From assembly GCF_954871325.1 (NCBI RefSeq), contig NC_088775.1, positions 85,661,561-85,725,560 on the forward strand: DNA of 64,000 bases. The letters run 5' to 3'. Within the stretch, counting starts at the first letter, position 1; every line of letters begins with the position of its first letter. Of the stretch, positions 55,001-64,000 are shown piece by piece. Under the pieces are notes generated by a model. The model was not told the origin of the DNA. It was given only the letters and a program-made list of their open reading frames with translations, and made no database searches. Source of the DNA: Gordionus sp. m RMFG-2023. Its lineage: Eukaryota > Nematomorpha > Gordioida > Chordodea > Parachordodidae. The position numbers and the translations under genes are program-made.

Positions 55001-58000
55001 TTTTACTGGGGAAAAACACCCGATAGGGGGTATATTCCTTTTGGATTCTATATTTAGCCCAAAATTAATAATATGCTAATTTACGATATTAATTTTGAAA
55101 ATAATGAATTATAACCGAACCCGTTTCTAGTCTTTATAATAATTATCCTCCCGGGTTCGGTATCGGATATCCGTTTAATAGCGTTTTTCCAGGTTTACCA
55201 GGGTAATTCAAATCAACAATAATAAATAAAAAAATTAATCAACAGGATTCAATATTTATTTATCTAGTGATGATTATACAAAAATTGGATTCAATTTTAT
55301 ATGAATAATATTCGTAGACGGAAAGTAAATAAATTTTTTTTATTTATTATTCGATCAAATTATTTCGTAAATATTCAAAATTATTAATAAATATTTGAAT
55401 ATTTGAAATGATTTTTTAATTTAACATGTTCCTTGCGGAACTTTTTATTTATCTTAACGTTTTTTTTCCATATTTATAAATCTTTTTTAAAAAATTTGAA
55501 TAATCCATTTTTTTAAAAATATTATAAGGAATTTATTTTTCGAATCGAATATTCGGCGAATCTCGAATAATATTTTTATTTATTCGAACAAATGCGAATT
55601 TTTAATTATTCGATTCGAAAATATGAATCGAATGCGAATAGGTAGTGTTGTTAAACTAGCTAACTTTAGTCAACTATAAAATAGTGTAGCCATGTTTTTA
55701 TTCAAAAATATTAGAATCAATCTTCAAGTTGAGACTTAACTTAGAGACTTAATTCTACTTTTTAGTCTAAAAGCTCGACTAAGTCATGATAGAGATGGTG
55801 AAAGTTAGGTAATTTAACAACACTACGAATAGGGCAAATATTAGTTTCAATTCGTATTTTCATAGTTTTTTTTGTATGATGTGTCGCAAAGTTACTTTTG
55901 TGTTTATTCATTTTCGCGTTGAATTTTTAAAAAGCGAAATTGATTATATAAAATCCATTTTTAAAAAATCGAATACTATCCGGCGGATATCGGATTAGTA
56001 TCCGTACGCTGTGCCTTTCTGAAATAAACACGTTAGCTTCTAATTTATATTTTTTTAAAAAAGGATCCGGCGATCTTATTAAATTCGCCCGGGTTCGAAT
56101 ATGGAAACCGATTTTAGAATCGCCTCATTATCACGAATAGTAAATTTTTTCGCCCTTTTTTTAATACAAAATCGGCAAAAAATTTTCGTTTTAGGTAAAG
56201 GGGAAGAAATAATAATCTTGGAATGAGGCTATTCCCCCCCCCTCCCCTCCGTAGTTATAGCCCTGGCTTTAAATGCTTGGGTATTTATTAGCTTTGTTGT
56301 ATAAATCAATTCGCTTCTTACCTTACCTTTCTCGCTTAAGAGATAGTCTTGGCGTTCGATTTTTTTCCGATTCTTGAATTCCTACCATTACGTTCCTCTC
56401 CGTTTAATTACGGTTTTTAGGTTTACCTGGGTAAGCCAATTTTCTCTGATTCCCTTTCTCCATTTTTTTTTGTTGTCTCACTATTTGTGAGATACATTTT
56501 CCTCATATCGACTGTTCTCACTTTTATCCATCCTGTGTCATTCTCGAGCCCTGGATTCCCCTTACTTCCATCAACGTGCATTCTCTTTACCCGCTCGACA
56601 TGCCCCACCCACTTCAGTATATTTCCTCTCATCACCACTCCAAGATCTTCTTCCACTTCTTTCTCGCAATTCCTTACTTGATTTTTTTTCTCTCTTTTGT
56701 ATCTAGCCCACACATCCATCTAACCATTCTCATCTCCAGTTCTTTCCATTCGTCATAACATAAGAGTAACCTTGTAAATTATATATATATATATATATAA
56801 CATAATTTTAGGATTTGTCAATGTTTCCATTTTTCTAATAAAAATTTTAAATAAATGTATAATTAGCAAACCTAATCCTGTAAAGATCAAGTGCGTCCCT
56901 TACCTAACGGCCAAAGCTAACAATATGGTGGTCCGTTTCGAAAACTTGCGCCCCCTAATGTCAGATAAAATATCTCCGTATCAACGTATTCCTATGGGTA
57001 ATCGGGGTATCAGCCTCGTAACCAGTTTATCGAACGCTCACTTTGGTTTAATCGAAGATAACAATCAATCGATAATTTTCAAAACAATGTCCAACGATGT
57101 TGAAGGTTGTTAGATCTTCCGATTTATTTTTTAAGTTGAGGATACTATTAAAGCGAGAATTGATGACGTGAAAAATCATTTAACAATGTGATCCAAATGA
57201 CGTCATATGGGGATAAGGTATTGGGCGAATGATCTCCATCCCTGCTTGTCAATTTTACTTTTTTCAAAAAATATATCTTTATTTAAATTTTTTTATGTTA
57301 AATTTTAATTTGGGTTTTTTTTAAATCATTTTTAAAAAAAATTAAACCTTCCCTCCTCTCTTGTTCCCCATACATTTATTATTGGTTGGTGTAAGTCATT
57401 GATGTAAATAGACTAATAGATTGGCTATTCTTTTATTAAAAGTGTCCACATTTAGGAATCGGCTATAAGTGCCATTTTGTGGTTTGCACGTCTATTAATT
57501 GTCTTTATTTAATAAGAATGAACATTAATGTCATTTAATCGGCAAGCAAACCACAAAATGGCGCTACCGCTGACTCCTATGTGTGGATACATTTAATAAA
57601 TGAATAGTCAATCTAGTAGTATATATACATCATTGTTGTAGTTGTGCCACTGATGTCTTCATAATGCTCATCCAGTTTTTCCCAATATACCATAACAGTT
57701 TGAAAAAAATTACGCGAAAATTTTTTTTTATGCATGAAAATTATAAAATATTTACATATAAAAGATTTTATCATTTTTAGGTAAAAAAATTTGATCAAAA
57801 ATCTTTCTTCTTTTAAAAAAAAGATTTTTGCTCATTTTGAGTAGTGTATATATTTACTACTAGATTGACAATTCATTAATTAAAAGTGTTCATATATTCA
57901 GCTGTAGCACCATTTTATGGTTTGCACTTCGACTAATCTTCTTTATTTATTATAATATTGATGCACGTAAATGTCATGTAAGCGACATGCAAGCCACAAA

Positions 58001-59026
58001 AGGACGCTGCAACTGACTCCTATGTATGGACACTTTAAAATGCATTTAAATGAATGAATCGCCCATCTAGTACTATATATACATCAGAGACCTGTTGGCC
58101 CGGCCAGGCTAATATACCTAGGCCGGGCCGTATAATTTAAAACAGAACATTTTAAATCGCAATTATTAGCTATAAAAATTTTAAAAAAAATAAATATATA
58201 TTTTTTTAAAATTCGGGCTGGATCTAAAAAGATAAAATCCGGGCCATATGGTTACCACATCCTCTTAATCATATCAGGAGGCATAGCAATTTTTTTTTAA
58301 AAAGAGATCACAAATAACAGAACATGGTTAGACTGAACCTTCATCTTATTTATTTATTTTTATTTTTAAAAATTAATAAATTACAATATAAATTCGTGCT
58401 TCAAATATAAATAATATATAACTTGGGTTGGTAAATTAGAATGCTTAAATATATATTTAAATTTTAATATTAGGATCATCTGGGTATTAAGCTAATTTTA
58501 ATATTTTGTAAAGTGGTCTCCGATTTAAATTATTCACGCCTGAAATGGGTTAATCGACAATAAATTATAATCGTCTTAAGGAAGACAGAGTAATGTATAT
58601 TTTTTTAATTAACTTTTACTGTGCTATTTCTCTTTTTAGTTCAAAACAGTGCCACTTTCCCGACTGGCGAATTGATTGAGTTCTGTAAAAGGGACTGGCA
58701 TCCCATCGAAATAGCTGATGAATTCGATAGAAATGTATCTTTTCGTTTTACTTATCGATCGTTTGATAGGGAGTTCAATGGAGATTCTCATATGGACAAA
58801 GATGGCGGCGATGGAGCGGACATGAGTTCATTTTATTTTTTAATAGGGGTTCTTATCAATTATAATTGAAGAAAGTTACATTTTAATTGATATTTTAGAA
58901 ACATTTTTCATTCGGGCCTCGTGGGGCAATTTTTTACGTCGTGTCTTATATCCAGACCGCGTATTCACGTTTGTTATATCCATACTCGATTTCTACTTTC
59001 ATAGCTTTTCCATTTTAAATTTTAAA

Positions 59027-59115
<89 letters not shown>

Positions 59116-61882
59116 AATAATGGAATAAAGAAGATAGGGAAGAGAAAAATAAGTTAGAATGCAATTATAATTTAATCATTTGTTTTGTACACTTGTATAG
59201 ATGGTTATCTTTCCTTAACATGTTAGATTTTATCGTCTGCATTTCTCAACTAAAAATTGGCCAGTAAGATAAATTTTGAAAAGATATTTTAGCCATAGCA
59301 TTCATTATTACAAGTTGATTATGTCTGGCATACTTCGATTATCAACCACCCGCAAATTCAACGCTTCTTTATTTTTTTTAATATTTATTTAGCCGAGACC
59401 ACCTCTTACGATTTTTCATTTCCGATCCCTTTAACGATAACCTTCGCACCTCAATTTCAACGGCTCATTTTTCGCGCTTATTCCAATTATCTGGCCCTAA
59501 ATAGCCGACCTCCCTTTTTCCCTCCATATTCGTTACCGGTTGTGCCTCTACCTCAGCTCAAGAATCTAAAGCTGAAATTCGATTTAAAACGAGCCGATAT
59601 AACACTTAACACATATGACTTCGGTGCCGGTTTATATAAGAATGGTTACAATGATAGCGAAGGTAAAATAGATCCTGATGATCCTACGAAGAAAGGTATT
59701 GCGGAAGTATTCGAAAAAGGGATTCGTTCATCAAATCATGTTAATGATACTTATTGCGATTCTCATGGGTGTGATCTAAAGATACTGTTGATCGGATATC
59801 AGCTGACCCGGGAAACAACGAGTGTCACGAATGTGGCTCATTTTTTTGAAACAACATGGAGTATGTTGAGTGATGACGTTGTTCTCGAAATCGGAACCAT
59901 GATTAGCGGAAACTTAATGGCGTTTAGGCTAAAGGATTTAAAATCGGATTGGATAAATTGTAAATTACACTTATACGGTAATGCGAATCACGACGCTTCA
60001 TCAAGTGCGGAGCGTAAAAGTAATATTTATTTGGCAACGTATGAAAGCCAAAAGGTCCATTGTATTCTTACAGAATTTGGGATGGATTATTTGATGCGTA
60101 ATGATTCCAACGAGTGCAGAGGTAATGCTTATAAGATGACGTCAATGATAGTTATATATATAATTATAATTCATTTTAGAATGTAAAGTTCTACACGTTT
60201 GTAGCCTTGAATCACCCTGTCAATCATTTTCAAAAACTTCGGAAGTCGGTGTAACGGGTTCGAAATCTTTAGAACTTAAATACGAGAAATTTTTTGACCA
60301 AAATGGTTAGTTTATTTTAGTTCGAAATCTTTAGAACTTAAATACGAGAAATTTTTTGACCAAAAGGGTTAGTTTATTTTAGTTAGATATTTTAAAAAGG
60401 AAAAGGGATATCATTATTATTCATTTTAAAGATGAGAGCAAAATGTTTCTTTTTGATTGTATTTTTTAACGAAATTCATGTTATATATTATTGGTAATGT
60501 TATTAAACGGCTCAATTTGAGCCGATTTTTAAAAACAGCTAACTCAATATTTTATCCAGAAAAATATTATGCAAGCCTAAATATTTTGCTCATAGATGGA
60601 ATATAGGATTGAACATCTATTGGCAAGATCTCGATGCTTTAGGCAATATTTTCCTGGCTATAATTTTGTGTTAGCCGTTTTCAAAAATCGACTTAAAACG
60701 AGCCGTTTAACAACACTAATTATTGGTATTCACTTTAATAGAGAGAAAGAAAGAAGAAAAAAAAGAAAGGAAAGGAAAGGAAAAAAGAATATAAATAATT
60801 TCTAATTATCCTTAATTATTTACTCATATAAATGGCATAATTTGAAGTGGAAAAAAAAATATAACTTTTAAGAATCGTTAAATTGCGAAATAGCGAATAT
60901 CGTTGTTCTTTGGAATACTCAGTATCTATCCGATATTTTCAAACAATTCATAAACACGCAACCTTTTTTATGGCTACTAAAAAGTATATAACGGGGGAAA
61001 AAATCAAATATAAAATCGTAATTTCATTGAATAAAATAAATGAATGAAAAAATTGTTATTTTTTTTTATTTTTTCATAAATCATCATCATTATAGATTGG
61101 CGTCTGGGCAATCGAAATCCTAAGCCAAAAATGGAAACGCGTTTATTAGATCACTTCTTGGACGTTGAATTTAAAGTTGGATTTTTTTTAAACCCTCTGA
61201 CTTCAAGTCGGATAAATTTTTATCTTTTTTGCTGAAACAAATTAGATAATAGTCTCTTAGCCTCTCCCTTACCCCTATTCCATGTACTGATAGAATGTAA
61301 CAGATACATCATCACTGCTCTAGCAAGTCCTATGTTGTCACTTGTCAGTTTAATATTTCACTGAAAGACAATTCCGCATCTAATAGCTAATTTGTTTCTG
61401 TGATTATAATAAATTTTCCCCTAACTTGGCTAGAACCTGAGACCCCCCCTGATTATAAGGTGGCCATCTTTCCGGCGGACTTGATCCAGTTATTTATTTT
61501 TGAAAAAAAGTGAAGATTAAGCTTTCACGTGATCAAATAAAATTATGACAAATATGATTATCCAGACTAACATAATTTTTTTTAATAATAATTATTAAAA
61601 AATAAAATCATTAAGATTGGTTATTTTTATTCTAAAAAAATAATTCTAAGACCTGTGGGTACGGTCTAACTCGAAAAATCAATTTTTTGAAGGCCCAGTT
61701 ACGCAGGCTCCAAAAAATTATATGCACAACCATATTCTTTCTTTCATTCATTCATATTAAATATATACCATATGTATTTAAGCTTCGTCTTGGTTGCGTT
61801 ATGTTTACTTTAGCTTTGCCCGTCGCCGATCAATATATCGTTTTATCTCTATCGAAGCTATCCCTGTTGAATAATTATTTAG
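52095..61882 (+). CDS. VPS13B: VPS13B (Cohen syndrome protein) orthologue, 5' eleven exons, 3' partial
   Basis: Exons: 52095-52247, 52407-53448, 53554-53568 (micro-exon, probable), 54189-54455, 54637-54934, 56867-57105, 58640-58825, 59393-60121, 60180-60305, 61096-61175 and 61783-61882. All use GT-AG and join in frame, giving about 1,078 codons. The start is secure: MFKLESYLTPWLFSYLNNYI matches the human LESYVTPILMSYVNRYIKNL, followed by LGGQVRLSNLDLKLDAL (chorein N-terminal motif) and LLNGHVHELTVSIPYTSL (human FLSGHIHELRIHVPWTKL). Later landmarks: LSDHQIPLVIRLIELC against ITDQQLPMFIRIMQLG, and GNWMDWASFIFLED against GWVSWAWSFV. VPS13B belongs to the bridge-like lipid-transfer family: a long hydrophobic groove carries phospholipids between membranes, in this paralogue at the Golgi and endosomes. 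Residues about 100-200 contain a low-complexity Asn/Ser loop longer than in vertebrates. The human protein is ~4,000 residues, so about three quarters lies beyond the window; any exons after 61882 were not secured. Confidence 0.92.
53554..53568 (+). CDS. VPS13B: Probable 15-nt micro-exon of VPS13B
   Basis: The 15 bases AATCCTCTATTAATG lie between a TTGTTACAG acceptor and a strong GTAAGA donor. The flanking exons both use phase 1, so including or skipping it keeps the frame; inclusion adds five codons reading about ESSIN. The added residues fall where the human protein has the short RNASGK stretch before its FYQDPLL block. Transcript evidence is lacking, and it could be alternatively used. Confidence 0.5.
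53569..54188. other. Intron 3 of VPS13B-like gene
   Basis: Less AT-rich than other introns around 53880-54120 (for example GGTGGGAGATACAAAATTAA and GGGTCCAGGGGGAGTAGATT), but stops occur in all frames. No element ends recognised. Confidence 0.4.
55100..56110. repeat. ATTCGAAT/CCGGGTTCG-rich palindromic repeat cluster
   Basis: Inverted patches rich in TCGAAT, ACCGAACCCG and CGGATATCGGATT occupy both sides of the family A MITE at 55643. It looks like one or two old non-autonomous elements in VPS13B intron 5, of unknown family. Confidence 0.5.
55643..55825. mobile_element. hAT-type MITE, diverged, inserted in another repeat
   Basis: TAGTGTTGTTAAAC and TTTAACAACACTA ends, with a body unlike family A (CTAACTTTAGTCAACT). 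Perfect 8-bp repeats CGAATAGG flank it (55635-55642 and 55826-55833), and the flanks belong to the TCGAAT-rich repeat that it split. Confidence 0.85.
56340..56766 (-). pseudogene. LINE reverse-transcriptase 3' fragment
   Basis: On the minus strand the sequence reads MRMVRWMCGLDTKERKK, then after a frame change VVMRGNILKWVGHVERV, the RMLRWMCG ... RLRWFGHVERM signature found near the C-terminus of many animal non-LTR retrotransposons. A frame change and a missing rest of the element show it is a relic. It lies in the VPS13B intron before 56867, antisense to the gene, and is followed by a TA microsatellite at 56779-56798. Confidence 0.7.
57397..57635. mobile_element. hAT-like MITE, family B
   Basis: CATTGATGTAAATAGAC at the left and ATATATACATCATTG at the right, inner CATTTTGTGGTTTGCAC / CAAACCACAAAATGGCG inverted. 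Its ends match the copy at 50631. Flanks agree at only about five of eight bases. Confidence 0.75.
57844..58086. mobile_element. hAT-like MITE, family B
   Basis: TACTACTAGATTGACAATTC at the left and CCATCTAGTACTATATATAC at the right with the same ATGGTTTGCAC / GCAAGCCACAAAAGG inner pair. It lies 208 bp from the other copy, and its right edge touches a family C element. Confidence 0.75.
58085..58255. mobile_element. hAT-like element, GGCCCGG-rich (family C), truncated
   Basis: Starts CAGAGACCTG and has the GGCCGGGCCG and ATTCGGGCTGGATC patches of family C, with a shared stretch ATTTTAAATCGCAATTATTA also present near 12290. The right end is missing. Confidence 0.6.
59031..59116. repeat. GAAA microsatellite
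   Basis: About 21 uninterrupted GAAA units in the VPS13B intron 58826-59392. Confidence 0.97.
60259..60382 (+). repeat. VPS13B: 62-bp tandem duplication covering an exon end and its splice donor
   Basis: TTCGAAATCTTTAGAACTTA through TTTATTTTAG is present twice in a row (60259-60320 and 60321-60382) with two or three changes. The first copy holds the last 47 bases of the exon and its GTTAGT donor; the second copy repeats both inside the intron. The reading frame would close if the second copy were used as exon, so it is probably ignored. Confidence 0.85.
60495..60718. mobile_element. hAT-type MITE, family A
   Basis: TAATGTTATTAAACGGC to CGTTTAACAACACTA, flanked by perfect 8-bp repeats ATTATTGG (60487-60494 and 60719-60726). 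It lies in VPS13B intron 60306-61095. Confidence 0.9.
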
Positions 61883-62047
61883 GTATTTAGTTAATGTTTC
61901 CCTTATTTATAAAAGCACATAATTTAAATACATTTTTCTGTTTTAAAGATAAATGGTTAATTAAAACGCCTAACTCTTACTTTATTACTTAGGATTTAAT
62001 GCAATTGGCTTTAAAAATAAAAAATAGAGACCTTAGATTAATATAAT

Positions 62048-63136
62048 ATATATGGTAATTCCATGTCAAATCAACCAAAAAAGGTCGATTTTCAACACGA
62101 TCCCCTCAGAATTTTTTTTAAATTTTGTATATTGGTAGTATATACTATAACTAAGAAGAAAAAAAATGAAATTTAACCTCCTTACACCATTCACTCGCTA
62201 AGATATGGATGTTTAAAGAGAGGAAAAATGGTACATTTTTTAACAAAATGCACTTCATTAATTTTCAAATATCTCAAGAATAAATTAAGTTAGAGCAATA
62301 TAAAGAAATCTGATAGAAACCCGATTAACACCAAAAACCGTAAGTACAAAACCGAAAATGGCCATAGAAAAAAAACACATATTTTTTTCAAAATTTTTTT
62401 TTGTAGACGTATACCAGTCTGCTTATATTTATATAAAATTATAGACTTGGCTAAACTTGGGTCTAGGAGTTATAACCCTTTATATGGCAAAATTTAACAT
62501 AAATATCATTTAAATTTAATGATGAAAGCCCTAACTTTATTATTTTAAAAAAAAATAATTTAAGAGGTGGGGGGGGGGGGGATATGGTTTACTTAACATA
62601 CTGTTTAAGTTTTCTCTTAAAATTTCGTGGCAAAATAATTTCTATAATTACAACTTGCAATACAATCAAAATTTTATATCATATAAAAATTTTGAAATAT
62701 ATCATATATTAATTCATCCAAAGAATTTGAATAAATTTTCACTTTGATTTTATTTTCTTCTTGGGGAATAAAAGTATAAAATTTTATGTTCTAGAAATAC
62801 TTTCAAAAACCTGTTTTTAAGATGATTTTTCATAATTAGATATTCATCATAATTTATATCTCTGATATTATTCTTGCGTAATATAAATTCTTTGTTGTCA
62901 ACATATGATCATATGAACGTTGCAAGCTCGGTCGAGCTGCTAACCGTTTAGTAACGCTCCCGAAAATATCGCAGGAACTTTTACCAGGTGTGGTTGCAAA
63001 TAAATGCCACTCTGCCTTTATCCCAAAATCATTTTCATGATTGTAGAGGTTAATAAAGTTTTTTTTTATTGGGTAGCTGCCAGTTTTGTTAAAGTAGCGC
63101 AAAACCTTGGTTGATTTGATATGGAAATCACCATAT
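62048..63136. mobile_element. Long-TIR DNA transposon, shortened copy (family T, copy 2)
   Basis: The left end (ATGGTAATTCCATGTCAAAT) matches the ends of the element at 16541, and the right end TTGATATGGAAATCACCATA is its inverse. The left ~480 bp is the long inverted arm; the right part holds the C-terminal piece of the transposase on the minus strand. About 1.3 kb shorter than copy 1, and the right arm is mostly missing, so it is internally deleted. Confidence 0.7.
62854..63102 (-). pseudogene. Transposase C-terminal fragment of family T
   Basis: An 82-codon frame reads FINLYNHENDFGIKAEWHLF, ATTPGKSSCDIFGSVTKRL and AARPSLQRSYDHMLTTKNL. This is the HE(D)FGxxAEWHFFAT(S)xGK...KRLAxRASLQRP segment shared with the relic at 17800-18000 and with a transposon protein common in invertebrate genomes. 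Only this segment remains. Confidence 0.65.
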
Positions 63137-63157
63137 GTGTTTAAAAAATATATATAA

Positions 63158-63325
63158 CTAGTCTAATTTGGGCTCTTGATAATTCGGGAAACTTTTTAAT
63201 TTGACAAAATGTTTGTGTCACAAATCAAATTCCTATTTACTTAGCCTTGATATATTTGGCAACTATTTAAGTTTGATTAAAAAAAATCTTGCTATCAGCG
63301 GTGTCCAAATTAGACAGGTTTACTG
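63158..63325. mobile_element. Tigger-like MITE, short copy
   Basis: Right end GTCCAAATTAGACAGGTTTACTG matches in inverse the CAGTAAAACCTGTCTAATTT end of the element at 28111; the left end AGTCTAATTTGGGCTC has lost its first bases. Confidence 0.6.
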
Positions 63326-64000
63326 CATATTTATTTTTTTGTACAATTAACAAGACTTGGCTCTAAGCGAAATTGCCACCAATTTCGCAATAGATGTCGT
63401 CAACTTAATGTTATTTTTTTGACTTAACCTTCCAAAAGATTTTTAATCTTTCAAAGGATTTTTTTTTATAAAAAAAATTACCTAAAAACAGTAAACAAAC
63501 ATGATTGATATTTTAACGACTATATACTAAAATATTCTGATAATACTTAACTATATTATTTGTATAACTATAATTAAACCAAAAATAAACATTAATTATA
63601 TAATTTGCATAATTTGCATATAAGATAAATAATCCTTAATATTGATTAAATATAAAGATAGGAAGGAAAGAAATAAACAACGAGTTAGGCAAAATTATTA
63701 TTTTTTAGATAAATATAATTCCCCAAAAAATATCGGTATCTTTCATCAAGGAAGAAGGGACAAAGATAAGATAGAAGATCATTTCGAAAATGAAATATCA
63801 TAGATACATTTATAAGTATCTTATTTGAAATGTCAAGATACAAACTGCAAGATAATCATAGGTACAAATATTCGCGGTGCTGCCTGACTCTGACTAGAGG
63901 CAAAGATATTTTGGCTCCACCCTTAAAATATTTAGCGACTGTAAATTAAATTTTAAAATAACTTTATTCTCTTTTATATTCTTCGTAATAATTGTCAGTT
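63326..64000. other. Right edge, AT-rich, no feature recognised
   Basis: Presumably intron of the VPS13B-like gene or beyond. No exon could be secured. Confidence 0.35.

Overview
The window reads as nuclear DNA of an A+T-rich invertebrate animal. Genes are interrupted by GT-AG introns, the standard stop codons apply, and most of the sequence is intron, intergenic A+T-rich DNA and mobile-element debris. The lineage cannot be fixed from the sequence; a cnidarian, flatworm, rotifer or other small AT-rich invertebrate are all possible. Similarity calls were made by eye against family members recalled from memory; no search was run.

Layout. 1-415 (+): last exon of a GT31 beta-1,3-galactosyltransferase-like gene. 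1555-12676 (-): a gamma-glutamyltransferase gene closest to GGT7, read across twelve exons with consistent splice phases, convergent with the GT31 gene; one intron holds a ~380-bp AGAGA tract. 13.1-21.4 kb: a block of repeats: a minisatellite, a ~3-kb foldback element, a long-TIR transposon with a decayed transposase, a tRNA-like relic, a palindrome and tandem duplications. 23.3-24.2 kb: pogo-type element without an ORF. 24906-26096 (-): intact single-exon coiled-coil protein, possibly CCDC92/74-like. 29.4-30.4 kb (-): unnamed small membrane protein rebuilt from three phased exons. 31.3-31.7 kb (-): two-exon BTB/POZ protein. 32.6-33.3 kb: tandemly duplicated hAT fragment. 36.2-38.2 kb: pogo/Tigger element with HTH and PHD-like zinc-finger ORFs but no DDE core. 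38.6-38.9 kb (-): small secreted, Asn/Gln/Met-rich precursor-like protein. 39-49 kb: gene-poor, with non-autonomous transposons and a ~206-bp decayed satellite. 52095 to beyond 61882 (+): 5' part of a VPS13B (Cohen syndrome protein, bridge-like lipid transfer) orthologue, about 1,080 codons in eleven exons including a likely 15-nt micro-exon, continuing past the window.

Mobile elements. The commonest is a ~180-230 bp palindromic hAT-type MITE (ends TAGTGTTG...CAACACTA) with about fifteen copies, several flanked by 8-bp target duplications. Two further hAT-like non-autonomous families with 8-bp duplications, a pogo family with TA duplications and 21-bp-class GGGGAGAC ends, and a Tigger-like MITE are also present. 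Nested insertions at 28.1-28.8 kb and 55.6 kb give relative ages.

The genes do not form a pathway; each is an ordinary single locus. The most unusual points are the GGT7-like enzyme, which keeps the nucleophile Thr yet has changed substrate-site residues plus a cysteine-bearing insertion, the VPS13B micro-exon and exon-end duplication, and the foldback and long-TIR elements lying side by side.
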